A DNA stretch of 39,288 nt from Streptomyces silvae (GTDB taxonomy: Bacteria; Actinomycetota; Actinomycetes; Streptomycetales; Streptomycetaceae): positions 1 to 39,288 of the forward strand of contig NZ_JAERUC010000115.1 of the NCBI RefSeq assembly GCF_016745505.1, given 5' to 3'. Both the position numbers and the translations under genes were made by a program. Under the pieces are notes generated by a model. That model was not told the DNA's origin and searched no databases. It worked only from the letters and a program-made list of their open reading frames with translations. Numbering within the stretch: position 1 is the first letter of the stretch; every line of letters begins with the position of its first letter. This document shows positions 31,196-39,288 of the stretch, piece by piece.

Positions 31196-32383
31196 ATGCG
31201 ACCTGCCACCCGACCCGCGACGCCCGCCTCGCGAACGGAAACCGCCCCGCCTGCCGTCCCCCGGGGTCTCGCCGGTGTGATCGTCACCGACACCGCGCTC
31301 GGGGACGTGCGCGGGCGCGAGGGCTTCTACCACTACCGGCAGTACTCGGCGATCGAGCTGGCGCAGAGCCGCAGCTTCGAGGACGTCTGGTACCTGATGT
31401 TCCACGGCGACCTGCCCGGCCGGGCGGAGAGCGAGCGCTTCGCCGCCCGCACCGCCGGACTGCGCCGGCTGCCCGCCGAGGTGCGGGAGGCGCTGCCCGC
31501 CATCGCCCGTGCCGGCCTGGTCTCCGGCCCGCTCGCCGGACTGCGTACGGCGCTGTCGCTGCTCGGCGCCTCGGCCGGATTCCGCCCGGTGTACGACATC
31601 GACGCCGGCCGGCGCCGCGAGGACGCGCTCGCCGTCTGCGCCGCCGTCCCCACCGTCCTGACCTCCCTGTACCGCCTCGGACAGGGGCTGGAGCCGGTCG
31701 AACCGCGGGACGACCTCCCGTTCGCCGCGAACTACCTGTACATGCTCACCGGCGAGGAGCCGGACGCCGCGCGGACGGCGGCCGTCGAGCAGTACCTCGT
31801 CTCCACCGTCGACCACGGTTTCAACGCCTCCACCTTCACCGCCCGGGTGATCGCCTCCACCGGGGCCGACGTCGCCGCCTGCCTCGGCGGAGCCGTCGGC
31901 GCGCTCTCCGGTCCGCTGCACGGCGGCGCCCCCAGCCGGGCACTGGACACCCTGGACGCCATCGGCACCCCCGACAGGATCGACGGCTGGATCCGCGGAC
32001 GCGTCCTCGCGGGGGAGCGGATCATGGGGTTCGGACACCCCGTCTACCGCACGGAGGACCCGCGCTCACGCATGCTCCGCTCGGTCGCGCAGAGCTTCGG
32101 CGGCCCGCTCGTCGACTTCGCCGTCGAGGTGGAACGCCAGGTGGAGGCGATCCTCGCCGAGCTCAAGCCGGGGCGCGAGCTGCACACCAACGTGGAGTTC
32201 TACGCCGGCGTCGTCATGGAGCTCTGCGGACTGCCGCGCGCGATGTTCACCCCCGCCTTCTGTGCCGCGCGCATGGTCGGCTGGAGCGCCAATATCCTGG
32301 AGCAGGCGGAGGACTCGAAGATCATCCGCCCGGCGGCCCGCTACACCGGGACCCCGCCCCCGCAGCCCGTACCGGCACGCTGA
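31196..32383 (+). CDS. Citrate-synthase homologue with altered active site
   Basis: A 395-residue citrate synthase family protein without DNA-binding domain. His242 (GPLHGGAP) and His281 (GFGHPVYR) align with the two catalytic histidines, but the catalytic Asp is Glu334 (NVEFYAG), the arginine after His281 is Pro (GHP in place of GHR), and the histidine usual in GWxAHxxEQ is Asn366 (GWSANILEQ). It may be a citrate or 2-methylcitrate synthase with altered chemistry, or a pseudo-enzyme. GGAGGAG lies 9 nt before the ATG at 31196; the frame is open to 31082 but that part lies in the palindromic region. The CobW-type gene follows 20 nt later. Confidence 0.9.
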   Translation: MRPATRPATPASRTETAPPAVPRGLAGVIVTDTALGDVRGREGFYHYRQYSAIELAQSRSFEDVWYLMFHGDLPGRAESERFAARTAGLRRLPAEVREALPAIARAGLVSGPLAGLRTALSLLGASAGFRPVYDIDAGRRREDALAVCAAVPTVLTSLYRLGQGLEPVEPRDDLPFAANYLYMLTGEEPDAARTAAVEQYLVSTVDHGFNASTFTARVIASTGADVAACLGGAVGALSGPLHGGAPSRALDTLDAIGTPDRIDGWIRGRVLAGERIMGFGHPVYRTEDPRSRMLRSVAQSFGGPLVDFAVEVERQVEAILAELKPGRELHTNVEFYAGVVMELCGLPRAMFTPAFCAARMVGWSANILEQAEDSKIIRPAARYTGTPPPQPVPAR

Positions 32384-32403
32384 ACGACCCGAGGAAGGCC
32401 CCG

Positions 32404-33468
32404 TTGACCCCGACCCACGCCCCGCAGATCCCGGTCGTCGTCCTCGCGGGGTTCCTCGGATCCGGCAAGACGACGCTGCTCAACCATCTGCTCCATAACA
32501 GGTCCGGCAACCGGATCGGCGTCATCGTCAACGACTTCGGGGCCATCGAGATCGACGCCATGACCGTGGCGGGGCAGGTCGGGTCCACGGTCTCGCTGGG
32601 CAACGGCTGCCTGTGCTGCGCCGTCGACGCGAGCGAGCTCGACACCTACCTGGAGACGCTGACCGGCCCGGCCGCCCGGCTCGATGTGATCGTCATCGAG
32701 GCGAGCGGTCTCGCCGAGCCCCAGGAGCTCGTGCGGATGCTGCTGGCCAGCGACAACCCGCACATCCGGTACGGCGGACTGGTCGAGGTCGTCGACGCCG
32801 CCGAATTCCCCGCCACACGCGAGCGGCACCCCGAGATCGACCGTCACCTCGCCGTCGCCGACCTGATCGTCCTCAACAAGACCGACCGGGTCGCGGACGC
32901 CGGACTGCGGGCCGTGCGGGAGGCCGTCGACGCGGCGGGCGGCAGGGCGGCCGTCATCCACGCCGCGTACGGGAGGATCGACCCTGAGCTGCTCTTCGAC
33001 CCGGTGCTGCGGCCGGACGAGGACGGCTCGTTCCGCCAGCTGACGTTCGAGGACCTGCTCCCGGAGGAGGACCGGACGCACGACAGCCATCTGCACGCGG
33101 CGTACGAGAGCGTCTCCTTCACCTCGGACGTGCCGCTCAGCCCCCGCCGCTTCATGGCGTTCCTCGACTCCAGGCCCGCGGGCCTCTACCGGATCAAGGG
33201 CTTCGCCGACTTCGGTGCGGGCGACCCCGTCAACCGGTACGCCCTGCACGCCGTCGGCAGGTTCCTGCGGTTCGTCCCGCAGCGCCGGGCCCGCGACGAA
33301 CCGCGGACGACCCAGCTGGTCCTGATCGGCTCGGGCATCGACGCCGAGGCGCTGCACAAGGAACTCACGGACTGCCAGGACGCGTGGCAGGAGGCCACCG
33401 AGGAGCTGGAGCGCAGCATGTGGGGCGTCCTGCGGTACGTGCGCCGGCCGGACGACGACGAGGCCTGA
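32404..33468 (+). CDS. CobW/COG0523-family GTPase metallochaperone
   Basis: A 354-residue G3E GTPase. Residues 16-24 are the P-loop GFLGSGKTT, 68-72 GCLCC is the CxCC metal site, EASGLAEPQ is the switch region and NKTD the guanine-specificity motif. The C-terminal part ends in the CobW_C domain (LYRIKGFADFG... VLIGSGID...). COG0523 proteins load Zn2+, Co2+ or another metal onto client proteins under GTP control. The start is a TTG at 32404 with GAGGAAGG 5 nt upstream; the reading frame before it is noncoding for this family. It lies in the same operon as the second citrate-synthase gene, but no metal-dependent client is obvious. Confidence 0.92.
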   Translation: MTPTHAPQIPVVVLAGFLGSGKTTLLNHLLHNRSGNRIGVIVNDFGAIEIDAMTVAGQVGSTVSLGNGCLCCAVDASELDTYLETLTGPAARLDVIVIEASGLAEPQELVRMLLASDNPHIRYGGLVEVVDAAEFPATRERHPEIDRHLAVADLIVLNKTDRVADAGLRAVREAVDAAGGRAAVIHAAYGRIDPELLFDPVLRPDEDGSFRQLTFEDLLPEEDRTHDSHLHAAYESVSFTSDVPLSPRRFMAFLDSRPAGLYRIKGFADFGAGDPVNRYALHAVGRFLRFVPQRRARDEPRTTQLVLIGSGIDAEALHKELTDCQDAWQEATEELERSMWGVLRYVRRPDDDEA

Positions 33469-33493
33469 GCCCCCCGCCGTCCGGCCAGGATTC

Positions 33494-35944
33494 CTACAGC
33501 GGCCCGGCGATCACCGCGACCGGGCTGGTCAGCGGAGTGCCCGAGCCGTCACGGCGCGGATCCGGGTCCGGCAGCTGGGCCGGTGCGCCGTTCTTCTGCG
33601 CCGCCCGCGCCGGGGTCTCGCCCGCCCAGGCGAACACCAGGACGTCCTCCCCCTTGAGGAAGCGCTGGCAGCGCACCCCGCCGGTGGCCCTGCCCTTGCG
33701 CGGGTACTGGTCGAACGGGGTCAGCTTCCAGGTCCGCTCGGAGTCGTCCAGCGTGCCGTGCGACCCGGCGACCGTGAACACCGCGGCGTCCGCGGAGGGA
33801 TCGACCGCGCTGAACGACAGGACCGTGGCGTCCGCCGCCAGCTTGACGCCCGCCATGCCGCCCGCCGCGCGTCCCTGCGGACGCACCGACGCCGCCGGAT
33901 AGCGCAGCAGCTGGGCGTCGGACGTGATGAAGACCAGATCCTCCTCGCCCGTACGCAACTGGGTGGCGCCGACGATCCGGTCACCGTCCTTCAGCGAGAT
34001 GACCTCCAACTCGTCCTTGTTGGGCGGGTAGTCGGGCACCACGCGCTTCACCACCCCCTGCAGGGTGCCGATGGCCAGCCCCTGCGCCTCCTCGTCCAGG
34101 GTGGTGAGGCAGATCAGCTGTTCGTCCGGATCCAGCGTCAGGAACTCCGAGACCTGGGCACCGCCCGAGAGGTTCGGAGCCGCATGGGTGTCCGGCAGCT
34201 GCGGCAGGTCGATCACCGAGAGCCGGAGCAGCCGTCCGGCGGACGTCACCGCCCCCACGTCCCCGCGTGCCGTCGCGGGGACGGCGGAGACGATCGCGTC
34301 GTGCTTCGTGCGCTTGGCGTCCTCGGTCTGGGTGATGGGCTCCGCGTTGGCCGTACGGGCCAGGAGACCGGTCGAGGAGAGGAGCACCTGGCACGGGTCG
34401 TCGGCGACCTCCAGCGGCACCGAGGCGACCTGCGAACCCGCCGACTCCAGCAGCACCGTACGCCGCTCGGTGCCGAACTTCTTCGCCACCGCGGCCAGTT
34501 CGGACGAGACCAGCTTGCGCAGCTCGGCGTCCGACTCCAGGATCGCGGTCAGCTCGGCGATCTCCGCGGTGAGCTTGTCGCGCTCGGTCTCCAGCTCGAT
34601 CCTGTCGAAGCGCGTGAGCCTGCGCAGCGGGGTGTCCAGGATGTACTGGGTCTGGATCTCGCTCAGCGAGAAGCGCTCCATCAGGCGCTCCTTCGCCTGC
34701 GCGGAGTTGTCGCTGTCCCGGATGAGACGGATGACCTCGTCGATGTCGAGCAGCGCCACGAGGAGCCCCTCGACCAGGTGCAGCCGGTTGCGGCGCTTGG
34801 TCCTGCGGAACTCGCTGCGCCGGCGCACCACGTCGAAGCGGTGGTCGAGATAGACCTCCAGGAGCTCCTTGAGCCCCAGGGTGAGCGGCTGCCCGTCGAC
34901 CAGCGCCACGTTGTTGATGCCGAAGGACTCCTCCATCGGCGTCAGCTTGTAGAGCTGCTCCAGCACGGCCTCCGGCACGAAGCCGTTCTTGACCTCGATC
35001 ACCAGACGCAGACCGTGCGCCCGGTCGGTGAGGTCCTTGACGTCCGCGATGCCCTGGAGCTTCTTCGAGCCGACGAGGTCCTTGATCTTGGAGATCACCT
35101 TCTCCGGGCCGACGGAGAAGGGCAGTTCGGTGACGACGAGACCCTTGCGACGGGCCGTGACGTTCTCTATGGCGACCGTGGCGCGGATCTTGAACGTGCC
35201 GCGCCCGGCGGCGTAGGCGTCCTTGATGCCGCCGAGGCCGACGATCCGGCCGCCGGTGGGCAGGTCGGGGCCCGGGACGAAACGCATCAGCGTCTCGAGG
35301 TCGGCGCCCGGGTGCCGGATGAGGTGGCGGGCGGCGGCGATGACCTCGCCGAGATTGTGCGGGGGCATGTTGGTCGCCATGCCGACCGCGATCCCGGAGG
35401 CACCGTTGACCAGGAGGTTCGGGTACGCCGCCGGGAGGACGACCGGCTCCTGCTCCTGGCCGTCGTAGTTCGACTGGAAGTCGACGGTGTCCTCGTCGAT
35501 CGACTCCGTCATCAGTGATGTGGCGTCGGCCATCCGGCACTCGGTGTACCGCATGGCGGCCGGCGGGTCGTCGTTGCCCAGCGAGCCGAAGTTGCCGTGC
35601 CCGTCGACGAGGGGCAGGCGCATCGAGAACGGCTGTGCCATGCGCACCAGTGCGTCATAGATGGACGCGTCGCCGTGCGGGTGCAGTTTGCCCATCACCT
35701 CGCCCACGACTCGCGCGCACTTCACGTAGCCGCGGTCGGGGCGCAGGCCCATCTCGTTCATCTGGGAGACGATGCGGCGGTGCACGGGCTTCATGCCGTC
35801 GCGGGCGTCGGGCAGAGCCCTGGAGTAGATCACCGAGTACGCGTACTCGAGGAAGGAGCCCTGCATTTCGTCGACGACGTCGATGTCGAGGATCTTCTCC
35901 TCGAAGTCGTCCGGCGGCGGGGTTTTCGTGCTGCGGCGGGCCAT
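33494..35944 (-). CDS. parC: DNA topoisomerase IV subunit A
   Basis: An 816-residue type IIA topoisomerase breakage-reunion subunit. The catalytic Tyr133 is in AAMRYTECRMA; the quinolone-resistance region reads GKLHPHGDASIYDAL (residues 86-100). The tower and coiled-coil regions follow, and from about 500 a C-terminal beta-pinwheel with degenerate repeats such as QGRAAGGMAGVKL and RKGRATGGVRCQRF. There is no intact GyrA box (QRRGGKG), which, with the ParE partner in the same window, identifies ParC. ATG 35944 is favoured although AAGGAG is 11 nt upstream. Its 3' end lies 25 nt from the convergent CobW gene. Confidence 0.95.
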   Translation of the reverse strand: MARRSTKTPPPDDFEEKILDIDVVDEMQGSFLEYAYSVIYSRALPDARDGMKPVHRRIVSQMNEMGLRPDRGYVKCARVVGEVMGKLHPHGDASIYDALVRMAQPFSMRLPLVDGHGNFGSLGNDDPPAAMRYTECRMADATSLMTESIDEDTVDFQSNYDGQEQEPVVLPAAYPNLLVNGASGIAVGMATNMPPHNLGEVIAAARHLIRHPGADLETLMRFVPGPDLPTGGRIVGLGGIKDAYAAGRGTFKIRATVAIENVTARRKGLVVTELPFSVGPEKVISKIKDLVGSKKLQGIADVKDLTDRAHGLRLVIEVKNGFVPEAVLEQLYKLTPMEESFGINNVALVDGQPLTLGLKELLEVYLDHRFDVVRRRSEFRRTKRRNRLHLVEGLLVALLDIDEVIRLIRDSDNSAQAKERLMERFSLSEIQTQYILDTPLRRLTRFDRIELETERDKLTAEIAELTAILESDAELRKLVSSELAAVAKKFGTERRTVLLESAGSQVASVPLEVADDPCQVLLSSTGLLARTANAEPITQTEDAKRTKHDAIVSAVPATARGDVGAVTSAGRLLRLSVIDLPQLPDTHAAPNLSGGAQVSEFLTLDPDEQLICLTTLDEEAQGLAIGTLQGVVKRVVPDYPPNKDELEVISLKDGDRIVGATQLRTGEEDLVFITSDAQLLRYPAASVRPQGRAAGGMAGVKLAADATVLSFSAVDPSADAAVFTVAGSHGTLDDSERTWKLTPFDQYPRKGRATGGVRCQRFLKGEDVLVFAWAGETPARAAQKNGAPAQLPDPDPRRDGSGTPLTSPVAVIAGPL

Positions 35945-36141
35945 CGCGGCTGCGACTCCTTCACAGATTCTGTCGGGCAACCTCAGGTTCTGACGCCGAC
36001 CATTGTGGACCGCCGCGCTGACATCGCCGACCTCGACCCGTCCGAAGCGGCCCTCGGGGGCTCCCCGGGGGCCCCGCGCGCGGTGGTGTCTACGACAACA
36101 TTCACCCTGCGGGAACTTCGCCAGGCGCCCGTTCGCTTGCC

Positions 36142-36147
36142 TAGAGT
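36142..36147 (+). promoter_or_regulatory. Candidate -10 box of the M16 peptidase operon
   Basis: TAGAGT at 36142-36147 lies 43 nt before the ATG at 36191, upstream of the ribosome binding site AAGGGA (36180-36185). No convincing -35 was found. Confidence 0.4.
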
Positions 36148-36190
36148 GGCAGGTCCGGCAGGAAATCCTGTACCGATCGAAGGGACGTAC

Positions 36191-37543
36191 ATGCCCATGG
36201 GTCACACGGCCACAGCCCAGGCCGGTTCCGGCGGCTTGACGGCGACCGAGCACCGTCTGGCGAACGGCCTGCGGGTGGTGCTCTCCGAGGACCACCTGAC
36301 CCCCGTCGCCGCGGTCTGCATCTGGTACGACGTCGGCTCCCGCCACGAGGTCAAGGGGCGCACCGGCCTGGCTCACCTTTTCGAGCACCTGATGTTCCAG
36401 GGCTCGGGCCAGGTCAAGGGGAACGGGCACTTCGAGCTCGTCCAGGGGGCCGGTGGTTCCCTGAACGGCACGACCAGCTTCGAACGCACCAACTACTTCG
36501 AGACGATGCCGACACACCAGCTGGAGCTGGCCCTGTGGCTCGAGGCCGACCGGATGGGCTCCCTGCTCGCCGCGCTCGACGAGGAGTCCATGGAGAACCA
36601 GCGGGACGTCGTGAAGAACGAGCGCCGCCAGCGCTACGACAACGTCCCGTACGGCACGGCCTTCGAGAAGCTGACCGCCCTCGCCTACCCGGAGGGCCAC
36701 CCGTACCACCACACGCCGATCGGCTCGATGGCCGACCTGGACGCGGCGACGCTGGAGGACGCGCAGGCGTTCTTCCGTACGTACTACGCGCCGAACAACG
36801 CGGTGCTCTCCGTGGTCGGGGACATCGACCCGGAGCAGACGCTCGCCTGGATCGAGAAGTACTTCGGCTCCATCCCGTCCCACGACGGCAAGCAGCCCCC
36901 GCGTGACGGCACGCTGCCCGGCATCATCGGCGAGCAGCTGCGCGAAGTGGTCCAGGAGGAGGTCCCCGCGCGTGCGCTGATGGCCGCCTACCGGCTGCCG
37001 CACGACGGCACGCGCGAGTGCGACGCCGCGGACCTGGCGCTGACCGTGCTCGGCGGCGGCGAGTCGTCCCGTCTGCACAACCGGCTGGTACGACGCGACC
37101 GTACGGCGGTGGCCGCGGGATTCGGGCTGCTCCGGCTGGCCGGCGCGCCCTCGCTGGGCTGGCTGGACGTCAAGACGTCCGGCGGCGTCGAGGTGCCGCA
37201 GATCGAGGCGGCCGTCGACGAGGAGCTGGCCCGCTTCGCCGAGGAGGGCCCCACTCCGGAGGAGATGGAGCGCGCCCAGGCGCAGTTGGAGCGCGAGTGG
37301 CTGGACCGTCTCGGCACGGTCGCGGGCCGCGCGGACGAACTCTGCCGGTACGCCGTCCTGTTCGGCGACCCGCAGCTCGCCCTGACCGCGGTGGGCCGGG
37401 TGCTCGACGTGACGGCCGACGAGGTCAAGGCCGCCGCCCGGGCGCACCTGCGCCCCGACAACCGTGCGGTCCTGGTCTACGAGCCGGTCGAGCCGGCCGA
37501 CGAGACCGAGGGCACCGACGCGCCCGAGGGGGCCGACAAGTGA
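36191..37543 (+). CDS. M16 zinc metallopeptidase, catalytic subunit
   Basis: A 450-residue M16-family peptidase. Residues 62-66 are the HxxEH motif (HLFEH), in which His62 and His66 bind zinc and Glu65 is the base. The third zinc ligand is Glu144 in ENQRDVVKNERR, at the usual distance. The core is followed by the second M16 half-domain (VPARALMAAYRL, GGGESSRLHNRLVR). No signal peptide is seen, so it is cytoplasmic. ATG 36191 has AAGGGA 5 nt upstream. The next gene overlaps by 4 nt and encodes a degenerate partner, so a heterodimer is likely. Confidence 0.93.
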   Translation: MPMGHTATAQAGSGGLTATEHRLANGLRVVLSEDHLTPVAAVCIWYDVGSRHEVKGRTGLAHLFEHLMFQGSGQVKGNGHFELVQGAGGSLNGTTSFERTNYFETMPTHQLELALWLEADRMGSLLAALDEESMENQRDVVKNERRQRYDNVPYGTAFEKLTALAYPEGHPYHHTPIGSMADLDAATLEDAQAFFRTYYAPNNAVLSVVGDIDPEQTLAWIEKYFGSIPSHDGKQPPRDGTLPGIIGEQLREVVQEEVPARALMAAYRLPHDGTRECDAADLALTVLGGGESSRLHNRLVRRDRTAVAAGFGLLRLAGAPSLGWLDVKTSGGVEVPQIEAAVDEELARFAEEGPTPEEMERAQAQLEREWLDRLGTVAGRADELCRYAVLFGDPQLALTAVGRVLDVTADEVKAAARAHLRPDNRAVLVYEPVEPADETEGTDAPEGADK

Positions 37544-38952
37544 CCGACGCCGCCTTGACTGGAGTAGCGATGGAGTACCACCCGCAGCCGACCGCCGGCG
37601 AGGCCAGGCCCTGGGCCTTCCCCGCGCCCGAGCGCGGCGCCCTGCCCAACGGGCTGACCGTGCTGCGCTGCCACCGGCCCGGCCAGCAGGTCGTCGCCGT
37701 GGAGATCTTCCTCGACGCCCCGCTGGACGCCGAGCCCGAGGGCCTGGACGGTGTGGCCACGATCATGGCGCGCGCGCTGTCCGAGGGCACGGACAAGCAC
37801 TCCGCGGAGGAGTTCGCCGCCGAGCTGGAGCGGTGCGGCGCCACGCTGGACGCCCACGCGGACCACCCGGGGGTCCGGGTCTCCCTGGAGGTCCCGGTCT
37901 CCCGGCTGGCCAAGGCCCTCGGCCTCGTCGCCGAGGCGCTCCGTGCCCCGGCCTTCGCGGAGAGCGAGATCGAGCGCCTGGTGGGCAACCGGCTCGACGA
38001 GATCCCGCACGAGCAGGCCAACCCGGCCCGGCGGGCCGCCAAGCAGCTCTCCAAGGAGCTCTTCCCCGCCACGGCGCGCATGTCGCGCCCGCGCCAGGGC
38101 ACCGAGGAGACGGTCGGGCGGATCGACGCCGCCGCCGTACGTGCCTTCTACGACGCGCACGTCCGCCCCTCCACGGCGACGGCGGTCGTCGTCGGCGACC
38201 TCACCGGTGTGGACCTGGACGCGCTGCTGTCCGACACCGTCGGCGACTGGTCGGGCAACGCCGGTCAGGCCCGGCCCGTGCCCCCGATCACCGCGGACGA
38301 CACCGGCCGTGTGGTCATCGTCGACCGTCCCGGCGCCGTGCAGACGCAGCTGCTGATCGGCCGGATCGGCGCGGACCGGCACGACAGCGTGTGGCCCGCC
38401 CAGGTCCTCGGCACCTACTGCCTCGGAGGCACCCTCACCTCCCGGCTGGACCGCGTGCTGCGTGAGGAGAAGGGCTACACCTACGGCGTCCGCGCCTTCG
38501 GACAGGTGCTGCGCTCGACGGCGCCCGGCTCCGCGTCCGGGGCGACCGGCGCCGCGATGCTGGCCATCAGCGGCTCCGTCGACACGGAGTCCACCGGCCC
38601 CGCGCTCGACGACCTCTGGAAGGTCCTGCGCACCCTGGCGGCCGAGGGGCTCACCGACGCCGAGCGGGAGACCGCCGTGCAGAACCTCGTGGGTGTCGCC
38701 CCGCTGAAGTACGAGACGGCGGCCTCCGTCGCGGGCACCCTGGCCGACCAGGTGGAGCAGCACCTGCCGGACGACTACCAGGCCGAGCTGTACGCGCGCC
38801 TGGCCGCGACCGGCACGGTCGAGGCGACCGCCGCCGTGGTCAGCGCGTTCCCGGTGGACCGGCTGGTCACCGTCCTGGTGGGGGACGCCGCGCAGATCAA
38901 GGAGCCCGTCGAGGCCCTCGGTATCGGCGAGGTGTCGGTCGTCAGCGGCTGA
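37540..38952 (+). CDS. M16 peptidase partner lacking the zinc motif
   Basis: A 470-residue M16-family protein. The HxxEH position reads ATIMARAL, so it lacks zinc binding. It keeps the C-terminal REEKGYTYGVRAFG sequence, the R/Y pair with which the inactive subunit holds the substrate of the active one. Two starts are possible: GTG 37540, overlapping the previous stop and preceded by GAGGGGG, or ATG 37570 with GGAG 6 nt upstream; I chose the GTG because of coupling. Function: probably processing of peptides or of an unknown substrate as heterodimer with the preceding subunit. Confidence 0.9.
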   Translation: MTDAALTGVAMEYHPQPTAGEARPWAFPAPERGALPNGLTVLRCHRPGQQVVAVEIFLDAPLDAEPEGLDGVATIMARALSEGTDKHSAEEFAAELERCGATLDAHADHPGVRVSLEVPVSRLAKALGLVAEALRAPAFAESEIERLVGNRLDEIPHEQANPARRAAKQLSKELFPATARMSRPRQGTEETVGRIDAAAVRAFYDAHVRPSTATAVVVGDLTGVDLDALLSDTVGDWSGNAGQARPVPPITADDTGRVVIVDRPGAVQTQLLIGRIGADRHDSVWPAQVLGTYCLGGTLTSRLDRVLREEKGYTYGVRAFGQVLRSTAPGSASGATGAAMLAISGSVDTESTGPALDDLWKVLRTLAAEGLTDAERETAVQNLVGVAPLKYETAASVAGTLADQVEQHLPDDYQAELYARLAATGTVEATAAVVSAFPVDRLVTVLVGDAAQIKEPVEALGIGEVSVVSG

Positions 38953-38970
38953 CGGAACAGGACATGACGG

Positions 38971-38997
38971 ACCCCGGCGGGTGCACTCCGCCGGGGT
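38971..38997 (+). terminator. Terminator after the M16 operon
   Basis: ACCCCGGCGG and CCGCCGGGGT form a perfect 10-bp stem with a 7-nt loop, 18 nt after the stop; outer bases extend the stem with one bulge, to about 38964-39004. Confidence 0.75.
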
Positions 38998-39070
38998 TCT
39001 GTCATTTGTCCGTTTTGAAAAGAAGGTTGGCATTCGTCCTGTGGGATGGGTGACAAAAGACCCTTTCCGT

Positions 39071-39100
39071 TTGGCGGGGCGACGGGGCCCGCTCTAGCGT
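39071..39100 (+). promoter_or_regulatory. Candidate promoter of the riboswitch transcript
   Basis: TTGGCG (39071-39076) and TAGCGT (39095-39100) are separated by 18 nt, directly upstream of a leader hairpin (GGCTGTCCG at 39107 with CGGACAGCC at 39142) and of the riboswitch. Confidence 0.45.
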
Positions 39101-39150
39101 CGGCTCGGCTGTCCGCCGGACGAATGCCGCATCCGCGGCGCCGGACAGCC

Positions 39151-39288
39151 ATCGCCGAGTCCCCGTCAGGCGCGAGCCTGGGGAGCCGGGGACCCACGAA
39201 GTCCCTGGGGTGAATCGGATCCCTGCACCTCGTCGAGGGCTCAGCGATCCGTAGGAGACCTTCCTGCTCCGAACCCGTCAGCTAACCC
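39151..39288 (+). ncRNA. Cyclic di-AMP riboswitch (ydaO/yuaA leader), cut by the window end
   Basis: The segment carries the most conserved blocks of the ydaO/yuaA class: GGGGTGAATC at 39207-39216, the paired GGATC...GATCC flanking a variable arm, GTAGGAG, and GAACCCGTCAGCTAACC at 39271-39287. The 5' strand ATCGCCGAG at 39151 would pair with bases just beyond the window. These RNAs bind two c-di-AMP molecules and switch off downstream expression, usually of cell-wall hydrolase or resuscitation-factor genes in actinomycetes and of K+ transporters elsewhere. The controlled gene lies to the right of the window. Confidence 0.9.

Noticed and set aside
30763..32403. Long N-terminal extension of the CobW-type gene in its open frame
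   Set aside because: It crosses the HTH-synthase gene and the whole second synthase gene. The P-loop begins 16 residues after the TTG at 32404, which has a good ribosome binding site.
35945..37447. N-terminal extension of ParC by about 500 residues
   Set aside because: The region is the M16 peptidase gene on the other strand. ParC begins with MARRSTK at 35944 and the family starts there.

Overview
The window is a chromosomal core segment from a high-GC actinomycete, almost certainly a Streptomyces. Evidence: strong third-position GC throughout, many GTG starts, GTGA overlaps, leaderless-looking starts, and the sequence-recognisable set whiH (sporulation regulator), hrdB (principal sigma factor with the lysine/alanine-rich N-terminal tail), and parE and parC (topoisomerase IV). 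From memory, this resembles the whiH-hrdB-parE-parC neighbourhood of S. coelicolor. I recognise no transposon, prophage, CRISPR array, tRNA or rRNA.

Region 1 (1-7131) is mostly plus-strand housekeeping: a TerD-family protein (minus), a DUF4937-type protein, a histidine phosphatase, an ADP-ribosylglycohydrolase, a DUF4173-type membrane protein, RNase HII and an unrecognised protein with a Pro/Ala-rich N-terminus. Several starts sit 6-10 nt after a -10-like hexamer, so leaderless transcription is likely. Region 2 (7132-14494) has an unrecognised minus-strand protein and a RecQ helicase with a phosphoribosyltransferase-like tail. A perfect palindrome of two TTATCCACA boxes separates recQ from a divergent DUF4192 gene. 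A Nudix protein with an NrtR-like C-terminus and an ABC ATPase-permease fusion lacking the H-loop histidine follow.

Region 3 (14495-21322) is the developmental and information-processing core: whiH behind a WhiG-like promoter, hrdB ending in a perfect 23-bp terminator, a secreted trypsin-like protease, a small zinc-ribbon-like protein and parE. Region 4 (21403-28398) holds two two-component systems around a DUF485/acetate-type symporter pair: a DUF1453-NarL kinase-regulator operon reading toward the symporter, and a CitA/CitB-type pair reading convergently toward it.

Region 5 (28399-33468) contains a LacI regulator and two divergent citrate-synthase homologues. One carries an N-terminal DNA-binding domain and the other has altered active-site residues. 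They share an AT-rich intergenic island of stacked palindromes, and the second is followed 20 nt later by a CobW-type metallochaperone gene. This arrangement is the best candidate in the window for an uncharacterised regulatory system: a metabolic enzyme fold acting as its own DNA-binding sensor. Region 6 (33494-39288) has parC, a divergent M16 peptidase pair (catalytic plus degenerate partner), and at the right edge a c-di-AMP (ydaO/yuaA) riboswitch whose gene lies outside the window.
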